Source of the DNA: CAZAMB01 sp964501365
GTDB taxonomy: Bacteria; Planctomycetota; Phycisphaerae; UBA1845
DNA: 64,000 nucleotides
NCBI GenBank assembly: GCA_964501365.1
Contig: CAZCST010000030.1
Coordinates: 1-64,000, forward strand
Reading direction: 5' to 3'
Below, one piece after another: positions 56,217-64,000 of this stretch. The translations under genes and the position numbers were made by a program. Under the pieces are notes generated by a model. That model was not told where the DNA came from. It made no database searches and saw only the letters and a program-made list of their open reading frames with translations. Every line of letters starts with the position of its first letter. The stretch's first letter is position 1.

Positions 56217-58523
56217 ATGAACGAAGCACCCGTCATCGATATCGTCTCCGAGCGGCTCAAGGAACATATTGAAACCCGTCCTCATCTCGCCGAGCGGATT
56301 TACCGCGAGCTGATGATGGAATTGCACCGGCGTGGTGTAGTCACGATTGACGAAATTCACGACCAGGCGCGGCTTCGGGCCGGGGAGCGCATTGCGGAGG
56401 AGCAGCCCGACCCCAACCAGCCCGAACGCCCACGCTGGGACGCGCAGGAACGGGCCCATGTGGATGCGATTATCCGCGAATTCGTCAGCAAGAATTTTTC
56501 GCTCGCCGACATCGACGATCTGGTCAACCTCACGCTCAAACGCGAAGAAGTATTCAATCTCGAAACCTCGGCCAATCGCGGCAACGTCACGTTTCGCGAA
56601 CTGTCCGACATGATCCAGCGATTCTGCAAACTGCCTCTGGGAGAGACACGACTGGCGCCGGCGGAAGTGATGGGCACGCGAGTGGCCCTGACGCGGCATC
56701 TCGTTAGTGACCAGCTCGAATTCATCGGCATCGCTAAAAATCACCTTCAAATTCGAGATTTCGAAGACATTTCCAAGCGTATGGTGGGCAGCGACACAGG
56801 CATTGGACGGATTGGCGGCAAGGCCGGCGGCATGATGCTCGCTCACCGGATTCTTTCATCGGTTGAAAAGGATCCGAATGTTTTTCTTCCACTGGCGATT
56901 CCGGAATCGTGGTACCTGCGCAGCGACGTGGTTGAGGATTTCATCCGGCTCAACCGCCTCGACGAATACCAAAGCCAGAAATACAAGCCGATTGATGAAG
57001 TTGCGCGCGAATACCCTTTGATCAAGGGAGTCTTCCGAAACGGAGAATTCGCCCTGAAGGTCGTCCATGAGCTTCGTCGCATCCTGGGGCAGATCGGCAA
57101 TCACCCGCTGATTGTCCGTTCATCCAGCCTGTTGGAGGACCGGCTGGGGACGGCCTTTTGCGGGAAATACGCGAGTGTGTTCGTTGCCAACCAGGGCACC
57201 AGTCTTGAGCAGCGGCTTCGGGTCCTCCTGGGTGCGATTGCGGAAGTGTATGCAAGCATCATGGCTCCCGACCCGATCCTGTATCGTCGCGAACACAACC
57301 TCATTGACTACGTCGAAGAGATGGCGGTGCTCATTCAAAAGGTCGTGGGGTTCAAGTTCGGCGATTATTTTCTGCCGGCCTTTGCGGGAGTGGGATTTTC
57401 GAGAAACGAATATCGCTGGTCGCCGCGCATCAAGAAGGAGGACGGGCTGCTGCGCCTGGTGATGGGATTGGGTACGCGTGCCGTGGATCGCAGCGGGGCT
57501 GACTATCCGCGCATGGTGGCCCTGGGGCATCCGACACTCCGGCCGGAATCGTCAGTGACGGATATTCTTCGATGCGCGCAGCACAATATCGACGTCGTGG
57601 ACCTCAAGCGGAACCGGCTGCAATCGGTACGACTGCAGGAGTTGCTGGCTCAGGGAATGGACTTCCCCATGCTCGACAAGATCGTATCGATCCACCGCGA
57701 CGGCGATATTTATGCGCCGACCGGACTGCACGTTGACGAGGATCCTTCGCGCCTTTGCATTACTTTTGACAAGCTACTGAGGGACACCGCATTTGTGCCG
57801 CGCGTGCGGGGAATGCTCCAACGGCTGGAGCAGGAGTACGGCATGCCGGTGGACGTGGAGTTCGCCTGCGATGGAGAAAAGTTCTATCTCCTTCAATGCC
57901 GGACACAGTCTCAGGCCAAGGAGGCTGCCCCAGTCAAAGTTCCAACCGGCATTCCCGAAGCCGACATCCTATTCGACGCCCACCGCCATGTGCGATCTGG
58001 TTTGCTTGAAGGGCTGGAATATATCGTCTACGTCGATCCTGCGGCCTACGACGCCGTTCCGACGCGACAGATGCGCAATGAAGTGGCCCGGGCTGTGGGA
58101 CACGTGAATCATGCCCTGCCGCCAAAATCGTTCGTGTTGATCGGGCCGGGACGATGGGGAAGCAATGACATCCTTCTCGGTGTGCCGATCCGCTATGCGG
58201 ACATCAACCGCACCCGGCTGCTCATCGAAGTCGCGCGGCACAAGGATGGATTTGCGCCGGAGGTTTCCTTCGGCACGCATTTCTTCCAGGATCTGGTGGA
58301 GGCGGACATCCATTACCTACCACTGTATCCGGATGAGCCGGGCAGCCGGTTTAACGATGCGCTATTGATGCAATCGCCCAATTGCCTCGCGAGCTTGTGC
58401 CCGGATGACGCGGAATATGCCAACATTTTGCGGGTCATTCACGTTCCTGCGATTGCGAACGGAAGACGTCTCACGGTGGCCATGGATGGAGCGACGGATC
58501 AGGCTCTGGCCTATCTTAAATAG
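56217..58523 (+). CDS. PEP/pyruvate-binding domain protein (PpsA/PPDK-like, without swivelling His domain)
   Basis: A 768-residue protein. After an N-terminal alpha-helical region (about 1-190) comes an ATP-grasp-like PEP/pyruvate-binding domain (about 195-580): GRIGGKAGGMMLAHRIL, LIVRSSSLLEDRLGTAFCGK, a signature similar to the PpsA/PPDK nucleotide-binding half, and YLLQCRTQSQ at its end. The phospho-His (swivel) domain and the PEP-binding barrel of pyruvate phosphate dikinase are absent; the C-terminal part (SFVLIGPGRWGSNDILLGVP) has another fold. So it is not a complete PpsA or PPDK. A nucleotide-dependent phosphoryl transfer or regulator function is possible. The gene follows nrnA in the opposite direction. 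Confidence 0.85.
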   Translation: MNEAPVIDIVSERLKEHIETRPHLAERIYRELMMELHRRGVVTIDEIHDQARLRAGERIAEEQPDPNQPERPRWDAQERAHVDAIIREFVSKNFSLADIDDLVNLTLKREEVFNLETSANRGNVTFRELSDMIQRFCKLPLGETRLAPAEVMGTRVALTRHLVSDQLEFIGIAKNHLQIRDFEDISKRMVGSDTGIGRIGGKAGGMMLAHRILSSVEKDPNVFLPLAIPESWYLRSDVVEDFIRLNRLDEYQSQKYKPIDEVAREYPLIKGVFRNGEFALKVVHELRRILGQIGNHPLIVRSSSLLEDRLGTAFCGKYASVFVANQGTSLEQRLRVLLGAIAEVYASIMAPDPILYRREHNLIDYVEEMAVLIQKVVGFKFGDYFLPAFAGVGFSRNEYRWSPRIKKEDGLLRLVMGLGTRAVDRSGADYPRMVALGHPTLRPESSVTDILRCAQHNIDVVDLKRNRLQSVRLQELLAQGMDFPMLDKIVSIHRDGDIYAPTGLHVDEDPSRLCITFDKLLRDTAFVPRVRGMLQRLEQEYGMPVDVEFACDGEKFYLLQCRTQSQAKEAAPVKVPTGIPEADILFDAHRHVRSGLLEGLEYIVYVDPAAYDAVPTRQMRNEVARAVGHVNHALPPKSFVLIGPGRWGSNDILLGVPIRYADINRTRLLIEVARHKDGFAPEVSFGTHFFQDLVEADIHYLPLYPDEPGSRFNDALLMQSPNCLASLCPDDAEYANILRVIHVPAIANGRRLTVAMDGATDQALAYLK

Positions 58524-58534
58524 GATCGCGCCAA

Positions 58535-59095
58535 TCATTCCTCTTTTGCGAAATGCGTTTCTACAGCATCGCAAATGAGGTGGTAGGCGAGTTGGTGTAC
58601 TTCCTGAACCCGGTCGCTGGAGGTGTGATCCACGCGGAAGCAAATGTCACAGAGTTGATCAAATTCGTTCGCACTTTTTCCGGTGAAACCGATGAGCGTT
58701 GCTTTCTTGTTGCGGGCGGCGCGTAAGCCACGCACAACGTTGGGCGAAGTTCCAGATACGCTCAAAGCCCAGAGAATGTCATGTGATGTCACGAGCGCTT
58801 CAATCTGACGCTCAAAGACGTGCTCGAAACCAAAATCGTTGGATAGTGCGGTCAGCGTGGAAGTGTCTGTGGTAAGAGCGATGGCCGGAAGAGGGATACG
58901 ATGCTTCTTGAATCGGCCGATGAATTCCGCCGCAATGTGTTGGGCGTCCGCAGCGCTTCCACCGTTTCCCATGAGATAAAGCCGACCACCGGCCTGAAGG
59001 CAATGGATGATCTGCCTGGCAATTTGCTCGAAAAGTTCGATCTTGCCTGCGGCTGACTCCACGGCGCGAAGATGGTCAGCGATTTTCGATTTCAT
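58535..59095 (-). CDS. gmhA: Phosphoheptose isomerase GmhA-like SIS-domain protein
   Basis: A 186-residue SIS protein: GGRLYLMGNGGSAADAQHIA, AEFIGRFKKHRIPLPAIALT and a late HQLAYHLICDAVE helix with zinc-binding His. GmhA converts sedoheptulose 7-phosphate to heptose phosphate for LPS-core or S-layer heptose. The length is normal (about 190). No other heptose genes (hldE, gmhB) were found here. The conserved Glu in AAEFIGR and the loop SGTSPNVV are present. It converges with the PEP/pyruvate-binding gene, stops 11 bp apart. Confidence 0.92.
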   Translation of the reverse strand: MKSKIADHLRAVESAAGKIELFEQIARQIIHCLQAGGRLYLMGNGGSAADAQHIAAEFIGRFKKHRIPLPAIALTTDTSTLTALSNDFGFEHVFERQIEALVTSHDILWALSVSGTSPNVVRGLRAARNKKATLIGFTGKSANEFDQLCDICFRVDHTSSDRVQEVHQLAYHLICDAVETHFAKEE

Positions 59096-59150
59096 AATGA
59101 ACGATTATGCGGCTGGAGGCTGCTGCCCGCAAAGATTCGGTCGAAACGCT

Positions 59151-60164
59151 CTAGTTGGAACGCCCCGCTGGCATGGGATTGTTCGGTGCATCCGTAATAC
59201 GCACATTGCGCATGACCAAGGGTCGCGTGGGTCGCCCATTTCCATCGACTGGCGTTGCCATCAGACGGTCGAGAGTCGCAAGGGAAGTCGGACCGCTCAG
59301 CCTGCCGAAAATTGTGTATCGTCCGTCCCAATCTTTTTGCCGCGTATTGCTGATAAAAAACTGACAACTGGCCGAGTCGGGATCGTCGTCGAGAAGGGCC
59401 ATGGACAGCGTTCCCTTTTCGTGCGATTGCTGGTTGAATTCGGCGGGCACTCGCTTGCCATCAAGCCGGATTCCCGTCCCATCACCGCGCGAACATCCAC
59501 CCTGCAGGAGATAGCCTGGCTCCAGACGGTGGAAGGTCTTTCCCGAATAGAAGCCGGATTTGGCCAACTCCAGAAAATTCTCGACCGCCTGCGGGGCATC
59601 ATCGTAGAACAGCTCGATTGTCAGACTACCTTCGTCGGTTTCGATTTCGACTTGCTTTCGGGGAGCAACGGTAATGAGCGAGGGTACTGCGCTTACCGCC
59701 CCTCCGTAAGGCTTCCATACAACGCGAAATTGGCCCGCACCGCGCAAGGCTGGAAAATACTCACGCAAGTCAAGCGTCGTGCCGATCACACCATGCGGTG
59801 CAAGGACAAGGACGGGAGTTTGCGGAGGGGTATGAAAACCAACGGGCTGATCCCACGATCGGTTTGTTTCCGTCATGATGACGATACCCGCGTCCGATGC
59901 ACCGCCACTAAAGATGTGAGACAGCGGGAGCCCGACCTCGGGAGAAGGAATGGCAGGCTCGGTTCCGGGAACGGTCAACGTGATGGCGTCATTGGATGTA
60001 TTTTCGATCACGAATTCCACCCAGATGGGGTGGTTCATGGGAACGAACCGCGAAACGGGAATCACCCGCGCGGTCAATCCAGAATTCGCGGATGGGGATT
60101 CGGCGGCCACAATGCCGGCCAATCCCGCCAACGAAAGAACGAACGCGAAGGATTTTTTCAACAT
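59151..60164 (-). CDS. Exported peptidyl-prolyl isomerase (cyclophilin type)
   Basis: The start is ATG 60164 (MLKKSFAFVLSLAGLAGIVA), with a signal peptide; an upstream in-frame stretch to 60227 has none. About 170 residues of a beta-sandwich domain (VIPVSRFVPMNHPIWVEFVI) precede the cyclophilin domain: IETDEGSLTIELFYDDAPQA, VENFLELAKSGFYSGKTFHR, LLQGGCSRGDG and SQFFISNT-like CQFFISNTRQKDWDGRYTIF. The active-site Arg and FF segments are present. It assists folding of exported proteins. It is 55 bp downstream of gmhA on the same strand. Confidence 0.92.
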   Translation of the reverse strand: MLKKSFAFVLSLAGLAGIVAAESPSANSGLTARVIPVSRFVPMNHPIWVEFVIENTSNDAITLTVPGTEPAIPSPEVGLPLSHIFSGGASDAGIVIMTETNRSWDQPVGFHTPPQTPVLVLAPHGVIGTTLDLREYFPALRGAGQFRVVWKPYGGAVSAVPSLITVAPRKQVEIETDEGSLTIELFYDDAPQAVENFLELAKSGFYSGKTFHRLEPGYLLQGGCSRGDGTGIRLDGKRVPAEFNQQSHEKGTLSMALLDDDPDSASCQFFISNTRQKDWDGRYTIFGRLSGPTSLATLDRLMATPVDGNGRPTRPLVMRNVRITDAPNNPMPAGRSN

Positions 60165-60365
60165 GAATCGACCATAAAAAATATTGGCGACAACCGTACA
60201 CGGGACATTTTCCCGATGACGGGCCAATTGTCCAGCGCCTAACTACCTAGCCAGACCCCCTCCAGGCCTTCTACTCGCAGTCCTTATCGAAAGTTGCGGC
60301 GTCAGGGCAGGATTCGCAAGCGAATTGCAAGATGCCTCTCTCGCCTCCTTGTGCTAGATTAGACG

Positions 60366-61418
60366 ATGACGATGAACGAATCACGAAAAAAACGTCTGAC
60401 AGACTACGCAAGCTGCGCCGGTTGAGCAGGTAAGCTCCCGATGGGGGCATTGGCGCAGGTCCTGCGCGGACTACCGGCACCCGCTGATCCGAATCTTTTG
60501 GTGGGCAGCGAGCACTTTGACGACGCGGCGGTCTATCGCCTGAGCGGCGACACGGCCATCGTGTCCACGCTCGATTTCTTTCCGCCCTTGGTGGACGATC
60601 CCTATCAATTCGGGCGCATCGCTGCGGCCAACAGCCTATCGGACATTTACGCAATGGGCGGTCGTCCGATCTATGCACTGAACATCGTGGGATTTCCGGA
60701 CAACGAGCTGCCGATCGAAACTCTGGCGGAAATACTCAGGGGCGGCGCAGAACGGGTTGCGACGGCCGGTGCGGTAATTGCCGGAGGTCACAGCGTGCGT
60801 GACGCCGAAATCAAGTATGGCCTGTCCGTGACCGGAGTTGTACATCCGGACAAAATTCTGGCGAATCAAGGGTCAAAGGTCGGCGACATGCTCGTGCTGA
60901 CCAAACCCATCGGGAGTGGGACGCTCACGACTGCGGCTAAGAAAGAGAAAATCGCCCAGAGCGACCTGGCTGAAGCGATCGATGTAATGACAGATTTGAA
61001 TGCCGGGGCCTGCGAGGCGGCGCTTCTCGCCGGCGTCAACGCGGCCACCGACATCACCGGTTTTGGACTCATCGGTCACGCCTTTGAAATGGCACAGGCG
61101 AGCGGCGTTACCATCGAACTTGACGTAAACAGGGTGCCGCTCATGGATTTGACACTTGATTTGGCATGTGACGGCTTCATTACGCGAGCCTCGAAGAGCA
61201 ACCTCGCCCACGTCGGACAGCAGTTCGACGGTTCGCAGGCGGATGAGACCCTGATCAAGATCCTTGCCGATGCGCAGACGTCGGGGGGGCTGTTGTTGAG
61301 CGTACCGCCCGATCGCGTAGACTCTTTGGTGGCGGAATTGCGCATGCGAAAGACTCGCGCCGCAGCTGTAGTGGGACGGGTTACCAGGCGAAGGGCCACG
61401 TCCATTATGTGTGTTTGA
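60366..61418 (+). CDS. selD: Selenide, water dikinase, a selenoprotein with Sec at UGA 60423
   Basis: The frame reads MTMNESRKKRLTDYASCAG, then TGA (60423-60425), then AGKLPMGALAQVLRGLP and the rest of SelD. In Cys-type SelD this is the GC(A/G)xKL segment with the catalytic Cys, so TGA stands at the active-site position (U20) and most likely encodes selenocysteine. Other SelD blocks: DDAAVYRLSGDTAIVSTLDF, NSLSDIYAMGGRPIYALNIV, VIAGGHSVRDAEIKYGLSV, SGTLTTAAKKEKI and DITGFGLIGHAFEMAQ. SelD makes selenophosphate from selenide and ATP. Start at 60366 (or the ATG at 60372). A start at the ATG at 60441 would miss the active site. A stem-loop lies downstream of the TGA. Confidence 0.9.
60426..60467 (+). 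promoter_or_regulatory. Candidate bacterial SECIS hairpin in selD
   Basis: After the TGA, GCGCA (60453-60457) and TGCGC (60463-60467) form a 5-bp stem with the loop GGUCC. Bacterial SECIS hairpins have a GG (often GGU) in the apical loop at 16-37 nt from the UGA; here the loop GG lies 32 nt after it. A second hairpin, GCUCCC-GAU-GGGGGC (60434-60448), is nearer to the TGA but has no GG in its loop. Confidence 0.7.
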
Positions 61419-61438
61419 AGGAATCGACGGAGAAGGCG

Positions 61439-62083
61439 ATGCGAAAATCCGGAATTGTTTTCATCGCGGCGTTTGCCGGGGCCACCGCAGTGTCGGTCTT
61501 GGGGATCCAAAAAAGCCCGCCAAAAAAATGGAATTTCGACTCGGACAAGCCCGGAGAGATCGCAGCAGGATTTAAATCAGAGGCTGGAGAATGGAAGGTT
61601 GTCGCCGACGCGACAGCGCCGAGCAAATCACAGGTCCTTGCCCAACTCGCGAAGAACGATGAAAAGACCTTCAACATCGCATTTCTTCAGGAACTCAAGG
61701 TTCGCAATTTCGACGTTCAGGTGAAGTTTCGCGCCGTGGCCGGGGAGATCGACCGGGGCGGTGGAATCATCTGGCGGGCGAAGGACGCCAAGAATTATTA
61801 CTTGTGCCGGTATAATCCTCTGGAGGCGAACATTCGGCTTTACAAGGTCAAGGACGGCGAGCGGGCTGTGATTCATTCCGTAGACGATGTCGGAGACACG
61901 CCCGACTGGCAGTCCATGCGCATCGTCTGCCGCGGCAATCGAATGGAAGGACACGTCAACGGCGAAGTGCGATTCTCCATCACGAACGATGAGTTTTCCG
62001 AAGCCGGCATGATCGGGCTTTGGTCCAAGGCCGATGCACAAACAAACTTCGATGATCTGCAATTGGAGAACTTCGATCACTAA
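61439..62083 (+). CDS. Exported LamG/DUF1080-like concanavalin-fold protein
   Basis: The start is ATG 61439 (MRKSGIVFIAAFAGATAVSV) with GGAGAAGG upstream. A signal peptide precedes a beta-sandwich of about 180 residues: WNFDSDKPGEIAAGFKSEAG, VQVKFRAVAGEIDRGGGIIW, NYYLCRYNPLEANIRLYKVK and MIGLWSKADAQTNFDDLQLE, typical of DUF1080/LamG-type domains (3-keto-glycoside hydrolase-like). No catalytic residues could be assigned. The gene begins 20 bp after the selD stop, so it may be cotranscribed. Confidence 0.8.
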   Translation: MRKSGIVFIAAFAGATAVSVLGIQKSPPKKWNFDSDKPGEIAAGFKSEAGEWKVVADATAPSKSQVLAQLAKNDEKTFNIAFLQELKVRNFDVQVKFRAVAGEIDRGGGIIWRAKDAKNYYLCRYNPLEANIRLYKVKDGERAVIHSVDDVGDTPDWQSMRIVCRGNRMEGHVNGEVRFSITNDEFSEAGMIGLWSKADAQTNFDDLQLENFDH

Positions 62084-62120
62084 TGGATGCGCCAGGATGC
62101 TTCGACCGTGAAGGAAGGCC

Positions 62121-63005
62121 ATGATTCTGGCTCCCGATGACTTCGTTGCGCACTTGATTTCGCTGGCCAGACAGGAAGACTTGGGGGCCGGCGATGTCAC
62201 CACGGCATTGCTGCCCGCTGCGAACGCAGAAGCCCGATTTGATCTGGTCGCCAAGCAAAACTGCATTTGGGCCGGGTGCGAAATCGCACAACAAGTCCTC
62301 GACGCCTTTGATCCCGCGATTCAACTGCGATGGAATTCGTCGCTCCAGGACGGGGCGAAAATCACCACGACGCCGGCAACATTGGCAACGCTTCAGGGTC
62401 CGCTCCACAGTATCCTCGGCGCAGAGCGCGTTCTGCTCAATTTTTTGCAACGACTTTGCGGAGTGGCCACACTGACCAATGCGTTTGTGCGCACCGTAGC
62501 CGGCACCCGCGCTGCCATCTACGACACGCGAAAAACCATTCCGGGGTGGCGAACGCTCGATAAGTACGCGGTTCGATGCGGCGGCGGCCGGAATCATCGC
62601 CAGGGCCTTTTTGACGCGGTGCTCCTGAAAGACAACCATTTGACGGGCATTCCTGTCGATCGCCTGGCCTCAACGGTATTCGAAATGCTCAACCGCGTAG
62701 CGGCCCTCGAAAAAGCTCCCCAATTTGTGGAAGTAGAGGCAGTCAATTTTGGGCAGGTGCGCGAGCTGTGCAAGGTTGTCGGAATCGATGTGATACTCCT
62801 GGATAACTTTTCGGTGCCGCAAATGGGAGAAGCAGTCCAATATCGAGACTCCATCGGATTGCGAGGCAAAATTGAATTGGAGGCATCTGGGGGTGTCACC
62901 CTGCAGACAGTTCGAGCAATTGCCGAAACCGGCGTGGAGCGAATCTCCGCCGGCGCCATCACCCATTCGGCACCGGCCATCGACCTTTCATTGGAACGTC
63001 TGTGA
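62121..63005 (+). CDS. nadC: Nicotinate-nucleotide diphosphorylase (carboxylating)
   Basis: A 294-residue QPRTase. It converts quinolinate and PRPP to nicotinate mononucleotide in de novo NAD synthesis. Motifs: EDLGAGDVTT, FLQRLCGVATLTNAF, AIYDTRKTIPGWRTLDKYAV, RCGGGRNHRQGLFDAVLLKD, EVEAVNFGQVRELC, LEASGGVTLQTVRAIAETGV and SAGAITHSAPAIDLS. All are normal for the family. The stop overlaps the start of the next gene by 1 nt (TGATG). No nadA or nadB is present nearby. Confidence 0.97.
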   Translation: MILAPDDFVAHLISLARQEDLGAGDVTTALLPAANAEARFDLVAKQNCIWAGCEIAQQVLDAFDPAIQLRWNSSLQDGAKITTTPATLATLQGPLHSILGAERVLLNFLQRLCGVATLTNAFVRTVAGTRAAIYDTRKTIPGWRTLDKYAVRCGGGRNHRQGLFDAVLLKDNHLTGIPVDRLASTVFEMLNRVAALEKAPQFVEVEAVNFGQVRELCKVVGIDVILLDNFSVPQMGEAVQYRDSIGLRGKIELEASGGVTLQTVRAIAETGVERISAGAITHSAPAIDLSLERL

Positions 63006-64000
63006 TGCTTACCTCGGGCGTGTTTGGATACCTGCTCGATTACCTGATTTGGTGGTTGCTATTCCTTTCGCTCATAGCTCACACTTGGTGCTTCTTTCGA
63101 TTTTTTCCACAGCACCGTCGAAGGCTCCGGCTCTTTTTCGGCAACGTACTTGTCTTTGCGTGCCTTCTGGGCGCAGCTGCGATGGCCGCGGAGAGCTATT
63201 TTCGGTTCATAGCGGTGCAGACCGATTCCTTCGGCATGTCTCTGCCTGCGCGACGCTGGTTCGCAATGCATACACAGCTCAATTCGCTGGGTTGCCGCGA
63301 TAAGGAGTGGTCTCCTGCAAAACCGCCGGGCGTGCGTCGTGTGGTTTTTCTTGGAGACTCATTCACCTACGGATGGGGAATTGAAAATTCCGTCGATCGC
63401 TTCGCGGACGTGATTCAATCCCGATTCAATTCCATCAAGGCCGGGTCGGTGGAAGTGTTGAATATCGCCAAGCCAGGCTGGGGGACCGGCGACGAAATTC
63501 AACCGCTCAAGGACATGATTGATTTTTATGGCGTGGATGAGATCGTCCTGTGCCATGTGCCCAACGACATCGAGAAGTTGCTGCCCACGACTGAGGACTT
63601 CAATCCAATTCGTCCTCCGACTCCGGAGTTTTTCAATCTGGAGTCTTCGCCTTTGCTGGATTTTCTTTATCGCCGAATCTACCTGCCGCGGGTACCGACC
63701 GTTCGCGGCTACCATGACTGGCTGGCGGAAGGATATGCCGATCAGGAGATTTGGACCAAGCAATGCGCCAAGTTTGGGCAGATGATCGAGTATTGTCGCG
63801 AGCACGGTGTTACGCTTCGCGTCGCGCTCCTTCCTTTTCTTCGGACACAAGGAACAAGATTTGATCAAGCAAAGATCCACGAACAACTCCGACAGTTTTT
63901 TCTAAGCAGGCAAATCCCCGTCGTTGATTTGCTGGATGTGGCTCAGAAACATTCTTCTGACAAATTGGTGGTCAATTCGGTTGACCCCCACCCCAACGAG
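63005..64000 (+). CDS. Membrane-anchored SGNH/GDSL hydrolase-like protein (3' end outside window)
   Basis: The frame is open from ATG 63005 to the window end, 332 codons. Two N-terminal hydrophobic segments (YLLDYLIWWLLFLSLIAH, NVLVFACLLGAAAMAAESYF) precede an SGNH domain: block I is VVFLGDSFTYGWGIE, with Ser in GDS; block II is the Gly of KPGWGTGDE; block III is CHVPND; block V is probably the Asp-x-x-His of SVDPHPNE at the end. SGNH enzymes of this type acetylate or deacetylate envelope polysaccharides (AlgX/AlgJ-like). It overlaps nadC by 1 nt. The C-terminus is not seen. Confidence 0.85.
   Translation, partial: MLTSGVFGYLLDYLIWWLLFLSLIAHTWCFFRFFPQHRRRLRLFFGNVLVFACLLGAAAMAAESYFRFIAVQTDSFGMSLPARRWFAMHTQLNSLGCRDKEWSPAKPPGVRRVVFLGDSFTYGWGIENSVDRFADVIQSRFNSIKAGSVEVLNIAKPGWGTGDEIQPLKDMIDFYGVDEIVLCHVPNDIEKLLPTTEDFNPIRPPTPEFFNLESSPLLDFLYRRIYLPRVPTVRGYHDWLAEGYADQEIWTKQCAKFGQMIEYCREHGVTLRVALLPFLRTQGTRFDQAKIHEQLRQFFLSRQIPVVDLLDVAQKHSSDKLVVNSVDPHPNE

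Noticed and set aside
60423..60425. TGA in front of SelD as a normal stop codon (gene starting at 60441)
   Set aside because: The frame before the TGA is collinear with SelD and the TGA falls on the catalytic Cys site, so selenocysteine is the better explanation.

Overview
The window reads as a chromosomal segment of a planctomycete (PVC superphylum). The evidence is a TIGR04137-like small basic protein of PVC bacteria, an ECF sigma factor of the Rhodopirellula-type group, very large secreted proteins with dockerin, cohesin-like, HYR, thrombospondin type 3 and cysteine-rich repeats, IPTL-CTERM-type C-terminal sorting signals, a VKOR-DsbA fusion, and many GC-rich intergenic palindromes. The class cannot be settled from this sequence. 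Coding is dense, and no phage, transposase, CRISPR array or rRNA was seen.

Layout. 0-4.6 kb: a giant secreted dockerin protein, cut by the window edge, and beside it an AraC-type regulator (5.1-6.0 kb). 6.5-12.9 kb: MgtE, the VKOR-DsbA fusion, a small DUF5666-like protein, an ECF sigma factor interrupted by an in-frame TAA, a type I phosphodiesterase and a lone GroES. 13.2-20.4 kb: a secreted beta-propeller-like protein, a C69 peptidase, an S9B dipeptidyl peptidase, an SDR enzyme and YgfZ. 20.5-28.3 kb: a polytopic DUF2723-like protein, a HAD phosphatase, pdxA-ribE and acnA with a GNAT gene. 28.5-33.4 kb: three FtsX/MacB-type permeases and a membrane fusion protein, with no ATPase gene beside them. 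33.6-37.5 kb: an OPT transporter and an M2-type peptidase. 38-46 kb: a 32-residue membrane microprotein, a TSP3-repeat lipoprotein and a 1716-residue cysteine-rich secreted protein, the last two each followed by a good intrinsic terminator. 46.6-51.2 kb: tRNA-Val(CAC), a SPOR-like membrane protein, the small basic protein, and a protein made of two fused copies that each carry an export signal and a sorting signal. 51.3-64 kb: a composite palindrome, a histidine kinase, a LolA-like protein, Mrp ATPase, NrnA, a PEP/pyruvate-binding protein, GmhA, a cyclophilin, SelD, a LamG-like protein, NadC and a partial SGNH hydrolase.

Most striking. (1) selD is a selenoprotein gene: the open frame continues upstream through a TGA at the catalytic Cys position, with a GG-loop hairpin downstream, so the start taken from the open frame alone (60441) is wrong and the gene begins near 60366. 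(2) The sigma factor keeps its whole frame apart from one TAA at codon 25. (3) In the giant dockerin protein a jelly-roll-like domain of about 220 residues sits inside an HYR repeat. (4) The 48.7-51.2 kb gene fuses two units that each look like a complete secreted IPTL-CTERM protein. (5) A 185-bp palindrome made of smaller palindromes is centred at 51436.

Working together (inference): the VKOR-DsbA enzyme could supply disulfides for the cysteine-rich exoproteins. The OPT transporter with the peptidases (M2, S9B, C69) suggests use of peptides. SelD implies that selenoproteins are made elsewhere in the genome.
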